From assembly GCA_900553955.1 (NCBI GenBank), contig USFO01000004.1:1-50470 (forward strand): a stretch of DNA of 50,470 nt, written 5' to 3'. This document shows, in pieces, positions 7,369-14,713 of this stretch. Below the pieces are notes generated by a model that worked only from the letters and a program-made list of their open reading frames with translations, was not told the DNA's origin and did not search any database. The position numbers and the translations under genes are program-made. Every line of letters starts with the position of its first letter. The first letter of the stretch is position 1. This stretch comes from an uncultured Oscillospiraceae bacterium. GTDB taxonomy: Bacteria > Bacillota > Clostridia > Oscillospirales > Ruminococcaceae.

Positions 7369-8301
7369 TCAAAAGGACGGAACCTCGAGCATCATTTTGC
7401 GTTCCACGTCGTTCACGTCGAAGGACGGCTTGTCCTCGGACTTTGTTTTGCTGCGCTCAGCCTCCGCTTGCGCCGGAGTGGTGATTCCGGACTGCTTCCA
7501 GCTGAGCAGCACTTTGTTTATGTAAGCGAAGGCTCGCTTGCCGGTTTTTTCTATGCAGCGTTCGTATGCGGCGCGGACAAGCTCGGGCGAAAGTCCAAGC
7601 ATCCGCCAGCTTTCGCAGTATTCTTTCTCTTTCGGAACAAGACTGCGGTCGCGAATTTCAAGCACGGTTTTCATTTCGCCCTCCCAACCGGATTTTTCGG
7701 CGAGGGCGCGTATGCGCTCCTCCGCCATTTCGACGGTGGAAATTCCGGCATCAAGCCATTCAAGCGCAACTTTTTGGATGTAGCGCAGCTTGCCGTGACC
7801 GATGGAGTTGCAGTATTCGATTACAGTGACAAGAACCTCCGGCGAAAGCCCCGCGCCGGAAACCAGCCACGCCAGCGTGGCTGTGTCGTAAGAAGTGAAT
7901 GTTCCGCCGAGTATGCGTTCCGCTTCCCGCAAGACAAAAGCTACGCCCTCGTCCTCCTTTTGCAGGCGCTGAACGTCCTGCATGGAAAGCCGCTCCTGCG
8001 GAGCTTCTATCGCGTGGCTTTTTTTGGCGGGTTCGGGCGGGGCAGCGGTTTTGACTGCCGCTGCCGGAGCGGAATCATTTTCAAAAATTCCGCGCGCCAC
8101 CCAATATTCAAATAGATCCGCTGTATCTTCAATAGAGATGCCAAGCTCGGCAGCTGCTGACTCCGGCGTTTCGCATTTGCCGCTTAGCATAAGCAAAAGC
8201 ACCCGAAGCTGCGCCGCGGTGCAAAGCTTAAGCCCATCGGCAGCTTCCACCGGAACAAAAAACGCCTTTCCGCCGCATTTTATCGCCGGGCGATAAGCCA
8301 T
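7369..8301 (-). CDS. DnaD-domain replication protein
   Basis: About 310 residues. Two helical DnaD-type modules are visible (about 120-200 with EAERILGGTFTSYDTATLAWLVSGAGLSPE and about 210-290 with LGLSPELVRAAYERCIEKTGKRAFAYINKVLLSW), after an N-terminal winged-helix-like region (AAQLRVLLLMLSGKCETPESAAAELG). DnaD proteins remodel DNA and help load the helicase with DnaB/DnaI. Start placed at ATG 8301 (MAYRP), best spaced from GAGAG; an ATG two codons upstream is possible. The stop codon TGA is embedded in TTTTGAGCAC, the dispersed motif. Confidence 0.85.
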   Translation of the reverse strand: MAYRPAIKCGGKAFFVPVEAADGLKLCTAAQLRVLLLMLSGKCETPESAAAELGISIEDTADLFEYWVARGIFENDSAPAAAVKTAAPPEPAKKSHAIEAPQERLSMQDVQRLQKEDEGVAFVLREAERILGGTFTSYDTATLAWLVSGAGLSPEVLVTVIEYCNSIGHGKLRYIQKVALEWLDAGISTVEMAEERIRALAEKSGWEGEMKTVLEIRDRSLVPKEKEYCESWRMLGLSPELVRAAYERCIEKTGKRAFAYINKVLLSWKQSGITTPAQAEAERSKTKSEDKPSFDVNDVERKMMLEVPSF

Positions 8302-8341
8302 GCTCATCACTCTCTTTCATAAATAATTTGATGTAAACTTT

Positions 8342-8369
8342 ATTATACCAAAACCCGAAAGAATTTGCA
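8342..8369 (-). promoter_or_regulatory. Promoter of the dnaD-dnaC-GNAT operon
   Basis: Extended -10 TGGTATAAT (TATAAT at 8347-8342) with a weaker -35 TGCAAA (8369-8364), 16-bp spacer. Confidence 0.65.
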
Positions 8370-8399
8370 CTACGTTTCGGCAAAATATTTTCGGAGCGC

Positions 8400-8435
8400 A
8401 AAAAAAGCACTTCAGCTTTGCTGAAGTGCTTTTTT
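8400..8435. terminator. Bidirectional terminator after tRNA-Gly
   Basis: AAAAAAGCACTTCAGC, loop TTT, GCTGAAGTGCTTTTTT: a symmetrical stem with A-run and T-run on opposite sides, directly beyond the tRNA 3' end. Confidence 0.92.
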
Positions 8436-8436
8436 C

Positions 8437-8512
8437 TGGAGCGGGTTACGAGGCTTGAACTCGCTACCTCGACCTTGGCAAGGTCGCGCTCTGCCAGATG
8501 AGCTAAACCCGC
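8437..8512 (-). tRNA. tRNA-Gly (anticodon GCC)
   Basis: 76-nt cloverleaf on the minus strand. Acceptor GCGGGTT pairs with AACCCGC; the D arm contains AGCTCATCTGG; the anticodon loop is CTTGCCAAG, giving GCC; the T loop is GTTCAAGCC. Discriminator is U73, as expected for bacterial tRNA-Gly, and CCA is encoded (8439-8437). It is a single gene with its own promoter and terminator. Confidence 0.97.
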
Positions 8513-8532
8513 ATTTCTTAAGTTCGCTTGCT

Positions 8533-8561
8533 ATTATAGCAACATGGAGTTATTTTGTCAA
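8533..8561 (-). promoter_or_regulatory. Consensus promoter of tRNA-Gly
   Basis: Minus-strand -35 TTGACA (8561-8556), 17-bp spacer, -10 TATAAT (8538-8533); perfect sigma-A consensus. Confidence 0.92.
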
Positions 8562-8614
8562 CACAATTTGCAAAATTTTTTTGCCGGAAGACGAATTTTT
8601 TTCTTCCGCCACAC

Positions 8615-8643
8615 TTGAATATTAAAGCGGGGTGGTGTATAAT
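8615..8643 (+). promoter_or_regulatory. Promoter of the PHP phosphoesterase gene
   Basis: -35 TTGAAT (8615-8620), 17-bp spacer, -10 TATAAT (8638-8643). Divergent from the tRNA promoter. Confidence 0.8.
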
Positions 8644-8679
8644 TGCCATATAATTATGGGGAAAAGGGGGTATTATAAG

Positions 8680-9504
8680 ATGGCAGGCGATCTTCATTGC
8701 CACAGCACCATGTCCGACGGCTCAACTCCCGTGGATCAGGTTGTGGAATATGCCATTCAGGCAGGTCTCAACTTCATTTCCCTTACCGACCACGACACCA
8801 TGGCGGGCGTTGAACGCGCGGTGAACCTTGGTAAGCGCAAGGGTATCCGTGTAATTCCCGGTATGGAGATAACTACCCTTGACCACGAACGCGGCCGCCT
8901 TGCGCATTTGCTTTGCTATATGCCGCGCAAGACAGAAAAGCTTGAAAAGCTCACTGCGGCAACGCTTAAAGAGCGCAACAACGCTATTGTTCCGGTTGTG
9001 GAGGAAGTGGCAAAGCACTATCCCATAACCCTTGCGGATGTAAAGAAAGCCGCAGGGGATTCTACCTGCATATACCGTCAGCACATAATCCGCGCACTTA
9101 TGGATCGCGGATATACATATGCGGTGTTTTCTGACTTATATAATATATTTAAGACCATTCCTTATATAATGGAATATCCTGACACCCGCGATGTTGCGGA
9201 TATGATTAAAAACGCAGGTGGCGTTGCCTGCCTTGCTCATCCGGGTCACTATGATTCCATCGACCTTGCGTGGGAGCTTGCAAAGGACGGCAAAATTCAG
9301 GCTATTGAGCTTTCCCATCCGCGCAACAGCGAAAGCGACAGGGAAGAAATTGAAAAGATAATAAAGCAATACTGGCTTGTTCCGACCGGCGGAAGCGATT
9401 ATCACGGTTTTTATAGCAGCGTTCCGCACCCACTCGGAACCTGCACGATGCCCGAAGAAGCGCTTGGAGCACTTATAGAGGTAAGAAACGAGCTTAATAA
9501 ATGA
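8680..9504 (+). CDS. PHP-domain phosphoesterase
   Basis: 274 residues; PHP metal-dependent phosphoesterase of the YciV/RNase AM-like group (family known for nucleoside 3',5'-bisphosphate or 5'-3' exonuclease activity). Metal ligands are visible in order: DLHCHSTMSDG at the N-terminus, SLTDHDT, GMEIT, a central YRQHI, CLAHPGHYDS and GSDYHG near the C-terminus. Start ATG at MAGDLHCH with AAAAGGGGG about ten bases upstream. A single gene with promoter and strong terminator. The exact substrate cannot be read from sequence. Confidence 0.88.
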   Translation: MAGDLHCHSTMSDGSTPVDQVVEYAIQAGLNFISLTDHDTMAGVERAVNLGKRKGIRVIPGMEITTLDHERGRLAHLLCYMPRKTEKLEKLTAATLKERNNAIVPVVEEVAKHYPITLADVKKAAGDSTCIYRQHIIRALMDRGYTYAVFSDLYNIFKTIPYIMEYPDTRDVADMIKNAGGVACLAHPGHYDSIDLAWELAKDGKIQAIELSHPRNSESDREEIEKIIKQYWLVPTGGSDYHGFYSSVPHPLGTCTMPEEALGALIEVRNELNK

Positions 9505-9510
9505 TTTTTT

Positions 9511-9562
9511 CGGGATGTAGGCTTCGCCGGATTCGGCGGCGCTGCGTCCCGTTTTGCTTTTT
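9511..9562 (+). terminator. Terminator after the PHP gene
   Basis: Long stem CGGGATGTAG...CTGCGTCCCG with an inner GC-rich arm (TTCGCCG/CGGCGG) followed by TTTTGCTTTTT. Confidence 0.85.
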
Positions 9563-9583
9563 GGAAATAAAGGAGGCGGAAAC

Positions 9584-10132
9584 GTGTACGGAACAGACGA
9601 CAGTGATATGAAAATTGTGGGAGCATCAAAAATCAAGGTGGACGAAAGCGACGCCGAAGCACGCCTTTATGCTCATGAGAGGGATAACGGAAATTTAGAG
9701 AAGGCTCACGATATAGGCAAGGCTTTTGCAGACGCACTGCTCAGCGAAGGCGGCTTTGCTTTTGAAAAGAACAGCGCTTCTGACTTTGAGGCGAGGAATC
9801 GTAGCATTCTGTTTGCTTTTACTACCGACCGCGTGCTTGATACATTTATGCCTAACCATTTTATTGCGCGCTCGGCGCAGAATGAGTTTTTTGACGAGAT
9901 CCGCCGCCGCAACATTGGGCTTTATGAGTCAATTTCACGTTCCGGTGCGTTCTCGATGTACCTGCTGTGCAAACGCAGCGGTGACGGAAGATATATAGGT
10001 ATCGGCAGTGTGTTTGCCGGCGTTGTACGCCGCCCCGGAGACGAACGGGCGGAAAAAGCGGGAGAGGAGCTATACCAAAGGTACTTCGACTACTGCATTG
10101 AACACATTAAAAACATCGAATTTGCTTTTTGA
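9584..10132 (+). CDS. Conserved-looking hypothetical protein
   Basis: 182 residues, no family recognised. Start is GTG with a full AGGAGG ten bases upstream (MYGTDDSDMKIVG); an ATG further up lies within the preceding terminator region. The protein is soluble and mixed alpha/beta, with FAFTTDRVLDTFMPNHFIARSAQNEFFDEI in the middle and a helix EELYQRYFDYCIEHIKNIEFAF at the end. I see no catalytic signature. The stop TGA overlaps TTTTGAGCAC, the dispersed motif. Codon use matches neighbours. Confidence 0.75.
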   Translation: MYGTDDSDMKIVGASKIKVDESDAEARLYAHERDNGNLEKAHDIGKAFADALLSEGGFAFEKNSASDFEARNRSILFAFTTDRVLDTFMPNHFIARSAQNEFFDEIRRRNIGLYESISRSGAFSMYLLCKRSGDGRYIGIGSVFAGVVRRPGDERAEKAGEELYQRYFDYCIEHIKNIEFAF

Positions 10133-10196
10133 GCACCGCAAGGAAACCTGCAAAAAATAAAAGCAGACTCTTGAGCATCAATGTTAAAACAAAAAC

Positions 10197-10230
10197 AAGC
10201 ACCGCTGTGGTTTTGAGCACAGCGGTGCTT
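10197..10230. terminator. Strong hairpin with the dispersed motif in its loop
   Basis: Perfect 13-bp stem AAGCACCGCTGTG (10197-10209) with CACAGCGGTGCTT (10218-10230); the loop and closing bases read TTTTGAGCAC. On the plus strand TTTGATTAAG follows; on the minus strand a GTTTTTGTTTT tract follows, so it could end transcription in both directions. Confidence 0.6.
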
Positions 10231-10254
10231 TGATTAAGTTTTGGAGGCAAGAAA

Positions 10255-10416
10255 ATGTTTTGGTTTGAAAGCAATATTGAACCGCCGGAATCACTTTATA
10301 ACCAAATATACAATGTTATAAGCAACAAATGCGGCAGCGAGCACGCATCCGTTGCAACAAGCGAGGTTATAAGAATAATAAAAAATTATGTGGAACGCCT
10401 CGAAAAAAATAAATGA
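10255..10416 (+). CDS. Small 53-residue protein of unknown function
   Basis: An open frame of 53 codons starting ATG with TTGGAGG about nine bases upstream (MFWFESNIEPPESLYNQIYN at the start, ending VERLEKNK). It is aromatic and amphipathic at the N-terminus and helical at the C-terminus, without membrane segment. The stop TGA is again embedded in the dispersed motif (AAATGAGCAC), as in the gene before it. It stands between a strong hairpin and the repeat-rich region. No homologue is recognised; coding is inferred from the ribosome binding site and codon pattern. Confidence 0.55.
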   Translation: MFWFESNIEPPESLYNQIYNVISNKCGSEHASVATSEVIRIIKNYVERLEKNK

Positions 10417-10722
10417 GCACGGCGCTATTATATAATGTATATACGATAATATAAATATATAATATCTGTGCTCAAAAAAGCAGAGAAAAAAGAACGAAAA
10501 GACTCGTTTTTTGAAGTGTTGACTGCGGAAAAATATCCGGTGCTCAAAAAATTCACAAAAAGTTTACAAAATTCTTCCCGTGCTCAAAGACAAATGACAC
10601 CGTGCTCAAACATAAGTTTTACCGTGCTCAAAGAATAACAATTTCACTTTAGCGTGATAAAATGTCAATATCTAAGGCAAAAAAATATTTGCAGGATATC
10701 GATTATTTTTCGCCTAATACAC
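10417..10722. other. Gene-free AT-rich stretch with five direct GTGCTCAAA repeats
   Basis: No gene supported. It holds an A/T tract with overlapping TATAAT-like words (10430-10465) and direct repeats of GTGCTCAAA at 10468, 10540, 10580, 10602 and 10624, all in the plus orientation. The last three are exactly 22 bp apart and share CCGTGCTCAAA. I looked for tandem hexaloop ANTAR hairpins (EutV targets) and cobalamin riboswitch boxes and found neither convincingly. Confidence 0.7.
10578..10633 (+). repeat. Three 22-bp-phased direct repeats of CCGTGCTCAAA
   Basis: CCGTGCTCAAAG (10578), CCGTGCTCAAAC (10600) and CCGTGCTCAAAG (10622); period 22 bp, about two helical turns, ending about 90 bp upstream of the eut -35 box. 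The intervening 10-11 bases are not conserved, so this is a repeated site and not a tandem duplication. Confidence 0.8.
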
Positions 10723-10751
10723 TTTACAAATTTGTTCAGGTAATATATAAT
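10723..10751 (+). promoter_or_regulatory. Promoter of the main eut operon
   Basis: -35 TTTACA (10723-10728), 17-bp spacer, -10 TATAAT (10746-10751). Predicted start near 10758 and a leader of about 65 nt. Confidence 0.85.
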
Positions 10752-10767
10752 AGTACCTGTGTAGGAA

Positions 10768-10799
10768 TGGAATTTGGGTGCAGTGTGCTCAAAATTCCA
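10768..10799 (+). promoter_or_regulatory. Leader hairpin of the eut operon
   Basis: TGGAATTT (10768-10775) pairs with AAATTCCA (10792-10799). The 16-nt loop contains GTGCTCA, the dispersed motif. The stem ends just before GGGAGG. No U-run follows. Confidence 0.45.
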
Positions 10800-10822
10800 A
10801 AAGATATACGGGAGGAAAAAAT

Positions 10823-11182
10823 ATGGCGTTAGCTAATGAAATGACTTTACCGCCAAGATCGATACAAGAGTACGTTCCTGGCAAGCAGCTCACTCTGGCG
10901 CATAGAATATCCAAACCGGACAGGATGATCTATAAAAAGCTCGGTCTTACGGACGAATTTACGGAAGCTATCGGAATCATTACCATAACACCGGCCGAAA
11001 GTGCAATTATCGCAGCGGATATCTGCACAAAAGCGGCAAGAGTCAAACTTGGTTTTGTGGACAGATTTTCCGGAGCGGTTGTTTTCGTCGGCGAGATCGG
11101 TGCGGTTGACTCTGCGCTGCTCGCAGTTATTGATCGGTTCAACGATATGAATTATACCACGGTGAAAATGACGAGGACCTGA
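10823..11182 (+). CDS. eutS: EutS/PduU-type BMC shell protein, first gene of main operon
   Basis: 119 residues; the permuted BMC domain runs from about IQEYVPGKQLTLAHRI to TTVKMTRT with AIGIITITPAESAIIAADICTKA and GFVDRFSGAVVFVGEI. It forms a shell hexamer of the ethanolamine microcompartment. Start ATG at MALANEMTLPP with GGGAGG eight bases upstream. It is about equally distant from the two satellite copies. The next gene, eutP, starts two bases after its stop. Confidence 0.95.
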   Translation: MALANEMTLPPRSIQEYVPGKQLTLAHRISKPDRMIYKKLGLTDEFTEAIGIITITPAESAIIAADICTKAARVKLGFVDRFSGAVVFVGEIGAVDSALLAVIDRFNDMNYTTVKMTRT

Positions 11183-11184
11183 TT

Positions 11185-11655
11185 ATGTCGGAAGCAGAAA
11201 AGAAAAAGCCCCGTAAGATCATTCTTATGGGCCGTTCCGAATGCGGAAAGACAACTCTACTTCAGGCTATCCACAAGGAAGAAATTCGTTACCACAAAAC
11301 CCAGGAGATTATCCATTATGACGATGCGATAGATACTCCGGGAGAATACATAGATCAAAGCGGACTTTGGCGGGCGTGTATAACCGCCGCGTGCGATGCG
11401 GACATAATCGTTCTGGCGCACGATGCAGGCAATACGATGGGTCGTTTGCCTGTTGCGTTCAATATGACCTTCGCAAAACCCACAATCGGCGTAATAACCA
11501 AGATTGACGGCAAGACGGAGGCGCAGATTGAAGTTGCACGAAACTTCCTCAAGCTTTCGGGAGCACATCCGATACTGGAAACCAGCGCATATACAGGGCA
11601 GGGAATAGATGAGCTGATAGAGCTTATCGAAAATATAGACCTGACCGATTACTAA
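11185..11655 (+). CDS. eutP: EutP GTPase-like protein
   Basis: 156 residues. P-loop is GRSECGKTT (about 16-24), G3-like DTPGEY, G4 TKID and SAYTGQG as G5-like, so the nucleotide-binding set is complete, unlike the satellite copy. EutP/PduV proteins are small Ras-like NTPases encoded with microcompartments; EutP has also been described as an acetate kinase in enterics. It begins two bases after eutS, so they are probably translationally coupled. Confidence 0.94.
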   Translation: MSEAEKKKPRKIILMGRSECGKTTLLQAIHKEEIRYHKTQEIIHYDDAIDTPGEYIDQSGLWRACITAACDADIIVLAHDAGNTMGRLPVAFNMTFAKPTIGVITKIDGKTEAQIEVARNFLKLSGAHPILETSAYTGQGIDELIELIENIDLTDY

Positions 11656-11709
11656 GTTAATAAAAGCGTATTTTAGGCGAGTGAAAATAAATCAAGGGAG
11701 ACAGTACAA

Positions 11710-13149
11710 ATGAAAGAGAAGATATTGAGCGTAGGTATTGATATCGGCACTTCCACTACCCAGGTGATCTTTAGCAGATTCACCATCGAAAACACTTCCG
11801 GAGAATACATGGTTCCCCGCATTGAAATCACCAGCAAGGAAATCGTCTACGAGAGCCCTATATATATTACTCCTCTCTGTGACGAAAGAACCATCGATGA
11901 AAAAGCGGTTCACGATATAATCGTCGATGAATATAAGAAGTCCGGTTTCAAACCGGAGGATATTGATACCGGCGCAGTTATCATTACCGGTGAAACCGCA
12001 AGAAAAGAAAACGCACGCAGCGTTCTTCATTTCATGTCCGGCATGGCGGGCGACTTCGTTGTTGCAACAGCAGGTAACGACCTTGAGGGCGTTATCGCCG
12101 GCCGCGGCGCAGGCACCAGCTCCATGTCTCTCAAACGCCATAAGGTTATGGCGAACGTGGATATCGGCGGCGGTACCTCCAATATAGCGGTTTTCAAAGA
12201 GAACAGACCCGTCGATACCGGATGCTTCGACATCGGCGGCCGCCTTATCAAGCTTGACGAGAGCGGAAAAGTTCTTTACATATCCGACCACCTCGGAAAA
12301 CTTTGTGCAAAGCATAACCTCAACATCAAAGTCGGTCAGAAGCTTGAATACAAGGAGATTTACAAGGCCTGCGTGCTCATGGCACAGGTTCTTGCAACCA
12401 CTCTCGGCATCAAGAAATTCGATGAGGACGATTTGGCCATTATGACCACCGACCATCCGCTTAGAAATATTGAGCCTATCGACTTTGTAACCTTCTCCGG
12501 CGGCGTCGGTAACCTGATTTATCATCCTTATGAAGGACAGGGCGATTTCCCATATAACGACATCGGCATAGTGCTCTCCAGAGCAATCAACGAGGTATTC
12601 GAGCCTTTCAAAGACCGTGTTGTTGAGCCGGCGGAGACCATTCGTGCGACCGTTATCGGCGCAGGAACCCAGACTATGGAGATTTCCGGTTCCACTATCG
12701 CGTTCTCCGATACAAACGACTTCCCGATGAAGACTATCCCGGTTATCAAGCCCGCAGAGGAAGAAGAGGCGCTCTCTCCCGAAGAATTCGCAAAACGTCT
12801 TGCTCCGATGCTTGACTGGTATAACGACCCCGATGAGGGTCAGGAGCTTGTAGCTCTTTCCCTCAAGGGCGCCAGATGCCCGCTGTTCAAAGAAATTGAA
12901 CGCTATGCCGACCTCATCATTGCAAGCATGAAGCCCATCATCGAATCAAAGCATCCGCTTATCGTAATCCTTGAGGAGGATATGGGCAAGAGCCTTGGAC
13001 AGAACCTTATGGTCAAGCTCAACAGGAGCAAGGACATAATCTGCATTGACTCCGTAAAAGCGGGTCAGGGCGACTACATAGACATAGGCGAGCCTCTTAT
13101 GCACGGAAGAGTTCTTCCTGTTGTTGTTAAGACACTCGTTTTCAACTGA
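11710..13149 (+). CDS. eutA: EutA, reactivating factor for ethanolamine ammonia-lyase
   Basis: 479 residues; actin/Hsp70-fold ATPase that exchanges damaged cobalamin from EutBC for fresh adenosylcobalamin. Phosphate-1 loop is GIDIGTSTTQVIF (about 9-21) and the second phosphate loop is ANVDIGGGTSNIAVF (about 149-163); the ribose-binding region is near VTFSGGVGNLIY. Full length for the family. AAGGGAGA precedes the ATG. It stands directly upstream of eutBC, its client. Confidence 0.96.
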   Translation: MKEKILSVGIDIGTSTTQVIFSRFTIENTSGEYMVPRIEITSKEIVYESPIYITPLCDERTIDEKAVHDIIVDEYKKSGFKPEDIDTGAVIITGETARKENARSVLHFMSGMAGDFVVATAGNDLEGVIAGRGAGTSSMSLKRHKVMANVDIGGGTSNIAVFKENRPVDTGCFDIGGRLIKLDESGKVLYISDHLGKLCAKHNLNIKVGQKLEYKEIYKACVLMAQVLATTLGIKKFDEDDLAIMTTDHPLRNIEPIDFVTFSGGVGNLIYHPYEGQGDFPYNDIGIVLSRAINEVFEPFKDRVVEPAETIRATVIGAGTQTMEISGSTIAFSDTNDFPMKTIPVIKPAEEEEALSPEEFAKRLAPMLDWYNDPDEGQELVALSLKGARCPLFKEIERYADLIIASMKPIIESKHPLIVILEEDMGKSLGQNLMVKLNRSKDIICIDSVKAGQGDYIDIGEPLMHGRVLPVVVKTLVFN

Positions 13150-13302
13150 TTTTCGGATTAAATAAAGTTTATTTATATAATGCTTTGTTAGATAAATAAA
13201 TTTATATTTATAAATAAGGTTTGGGAAAGGAGGAAACCGACAAAAAAACAATTTTTGTCCCCAAATTTTAGGCATCCAAATTTTACAAAGGAGTGAGAAT
13301 TT
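13150..13302 (+). promoter_or_regulatory. eutA-eutB intercistronic region with hairpin and two SD sequences
   Basis: AT-rich 153-base gap. AAAGGAGG at 13226-13233 is not followed by a start codon in range; then an 8-bp hairpin GACAAAAA/TTTTTGTC (13239-13259); then AAAGGAGTG (13287-13295), which serves the TTG start of eutB. Possible mRNA processing, stabilising or translational control element. Confidence 0.4.
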
Positions 13303-14670
13303 TTGATTCTGAAAGCAAAACTATTTGGACAAGTCTATGAGTTCAAGGATGTCAAAGATGTCATGAACAAAGCGGCAGAGCTCAAATCCGGCGACCAGCT
13401 TGCAGGTATCGCTGCAGAAACCATGCAGGAGCGTATCGCTGCGAAACACTGCCTCTCCAACCTCACCATTAAGGACGTCTACGAGAACCCCGTATGCCCT
13501 TATGAAGAGGACGATGTTACCCGTCTTATCCAGGACAACGTCAACTTCTTAATCTACAATGAGATTAAGAACTGGACATTTGCGCAGCTTCGTGAGTTCA
13601 TCCTTGACGACCATGTAACCGGCGATCAGATTAAGAGAGTTGCTGCAGGTCTCAGCTCCGAGTGTATCGCTGCTGTTACCAAGCTTATGTCCTCCCTCGA
13701 CCTCATGGTCGGGGCAAGAAAGCTCCCGATCTACAGAACCTGTGTTACCACCTGCGGCGCACCGGACAGACTTTCCTTCCGTCTTCAGCCTAACCATCCT
13801 ACCGATGACGTTGAGGGTATGAAGGTTTCCTACTGCGAAGGTTTCTCCTACTGCACCGGTGACGCTCTGTTCGGTATGAACCCTGTTGACGATACCCTCG
13901 GCGCTGTTGAAAGAACCATGAACAGCTTCCAGGATTTCGTTGAGAGATGGGAAATCCCGACTCAGTCCTGCTGCCTCTGCCACGTAACCACCGCTATGGA
14001 ATGCGTAAAGAACGGTGCCCGCACTGCTCTTATGTTCCAGTCCGTTGCTGGTTCTCAGATCGCAAACGAAAGCTTTGGTGTTACCATTCCGATGCTTGAC
14101 GAAGCCATTGACCTTATGCATCATTACGGTATAGGTCATGGTCCCGACCCCATGTACTTTGAAACCGGTGAAGGTGCAGAGCTTTCTGCTGACGGCAACT
14201 GGGGTGCTGACCAGCTGACCCTTGAAGCACGCTGCTATGGATTCTCCAAGAGATGGCATCCGTTCCTTGTTGACTCCGTTGTTGGCTTTATCGGACCGGA
14301 ATACCTCTACGACCAGAAGCAGGTTACCCGCGCCGGTATGGAAGATATGTTCATGGGCAAACTGTCCGACATTTCCATGGGCTGCGACGCCTGCTATACC
14401 AACCACATGAAGATGGACCAGAACGACAACGAGAACCTCCAGATTCTTCTTGCCGCAGAAGGCTGCAACTTCTTCATGGGCGTACCTTGCGCAGACGACT
14501 GCATGCTCATGTATCAGTCCACCGGTTATCATGACAACCATGCTACTCGTCAGGCTCTTGGCAAAAAGCCTCTTGCCGAGTTCGAAAAATGGGCACAGAA
14601 GATGGGCTTCCTCGAGGAAGACGGTCTTACCCTTGGCCCGAACGCCGGCGATGGCTCCGTACTCTTCTGA
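13303..14670 (+). CDS. eutB: Ethanolamine ammonia-lyase large subunit
   Basis: 455 residues; TIM-barrel catalytic subunit of the adenosylcobalamin-dependent lyase that converts ethanolamine to acetaldehyde and ammonia. Family landmarks include RLQPNHPTDDVEGMKVSYCEG, GMNPVDDTLG, FETGEGAELSADG, GPEYLYDQKQ and the C-terminal LGPNAGDGSVLF. Start is TTG with AAAGGAGTG upstream; no better start exists. The codon pattern (many GGT, GCT, CTC and AAC) shifts toward that of highly expressed genes from here to eutH. EutC follows 43 bases later. Confidence 0.97.
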   Translation: MILKAKLFGQVYEFKDVKDVMNKAAELKSGDQLAGIAAETMQERIAAKHCLSNLTIKDVYENPVCPYEEDDVTRLIQDNVNFLIYNEIKNWTFAQLREFILDDHVTGDQIKRVAAGLSSECIAAVTKLMSSLDLMVGARKLPIYRTCVTTCGAPDRLSFRLQPNHPTDDVEGMKVSYCEGFSYCTGDALFGMNPVDDTLGAVERTMNSFQDFVERWEIPTQSCCLCHVTTAMECVKNGARTALMFQSVAGSQIANESFGVTIPMLDEAIDLMHHYGIGHGPDPMYFETGEGAELSADGNWGADQLTLEARCYGFSKRWHPFLVDSVVGFIGPEYLYDQKQVTRAGMEDMFMGKLSDISMGCDACYTNHMKMDQNDNENLQILLAAEGCNFFMGVPCADDCMLMYQSTGYHDNHATRQALGKKPLAEFEKWAQKMGFLEEDGLTLGPNAGDGSVLF

Positions 14671-14713
14671 TTCGGTTGAGTGCTAAAATATTTGACGGGA
14701 GGATATATAAATA

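Noticed and set aside
8437..8512. tRNA-Gly as an integration site of a mobile element
   Set aside because: No integrase, no repeated tRNA 3' end and no compositional change on either side within the window.
10468..10633. CRISPR array
   Set aside because: The repeated unit is only 10-11 bp with irregular spacing outside three copies; no cas gene is nearby and the spacers are too short.
10417..10722. Replication origin with iterons
   Set aside because: The 22-bp phased repeats resemble iterons, but there are no DnaA boxes, dnaA/repA gene or clear unwinding element, and the same word occurs throughout the window.
10768..10799. ANTAR (EutV) dual-hairpin or cobalamin riboswitch in the eut leader
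   Set aside because: Only one stem with a 16-nt loop is present; the tandem hexaloops with conserved A and G and the B12 box are not visible. A covariance-model search would settle it.
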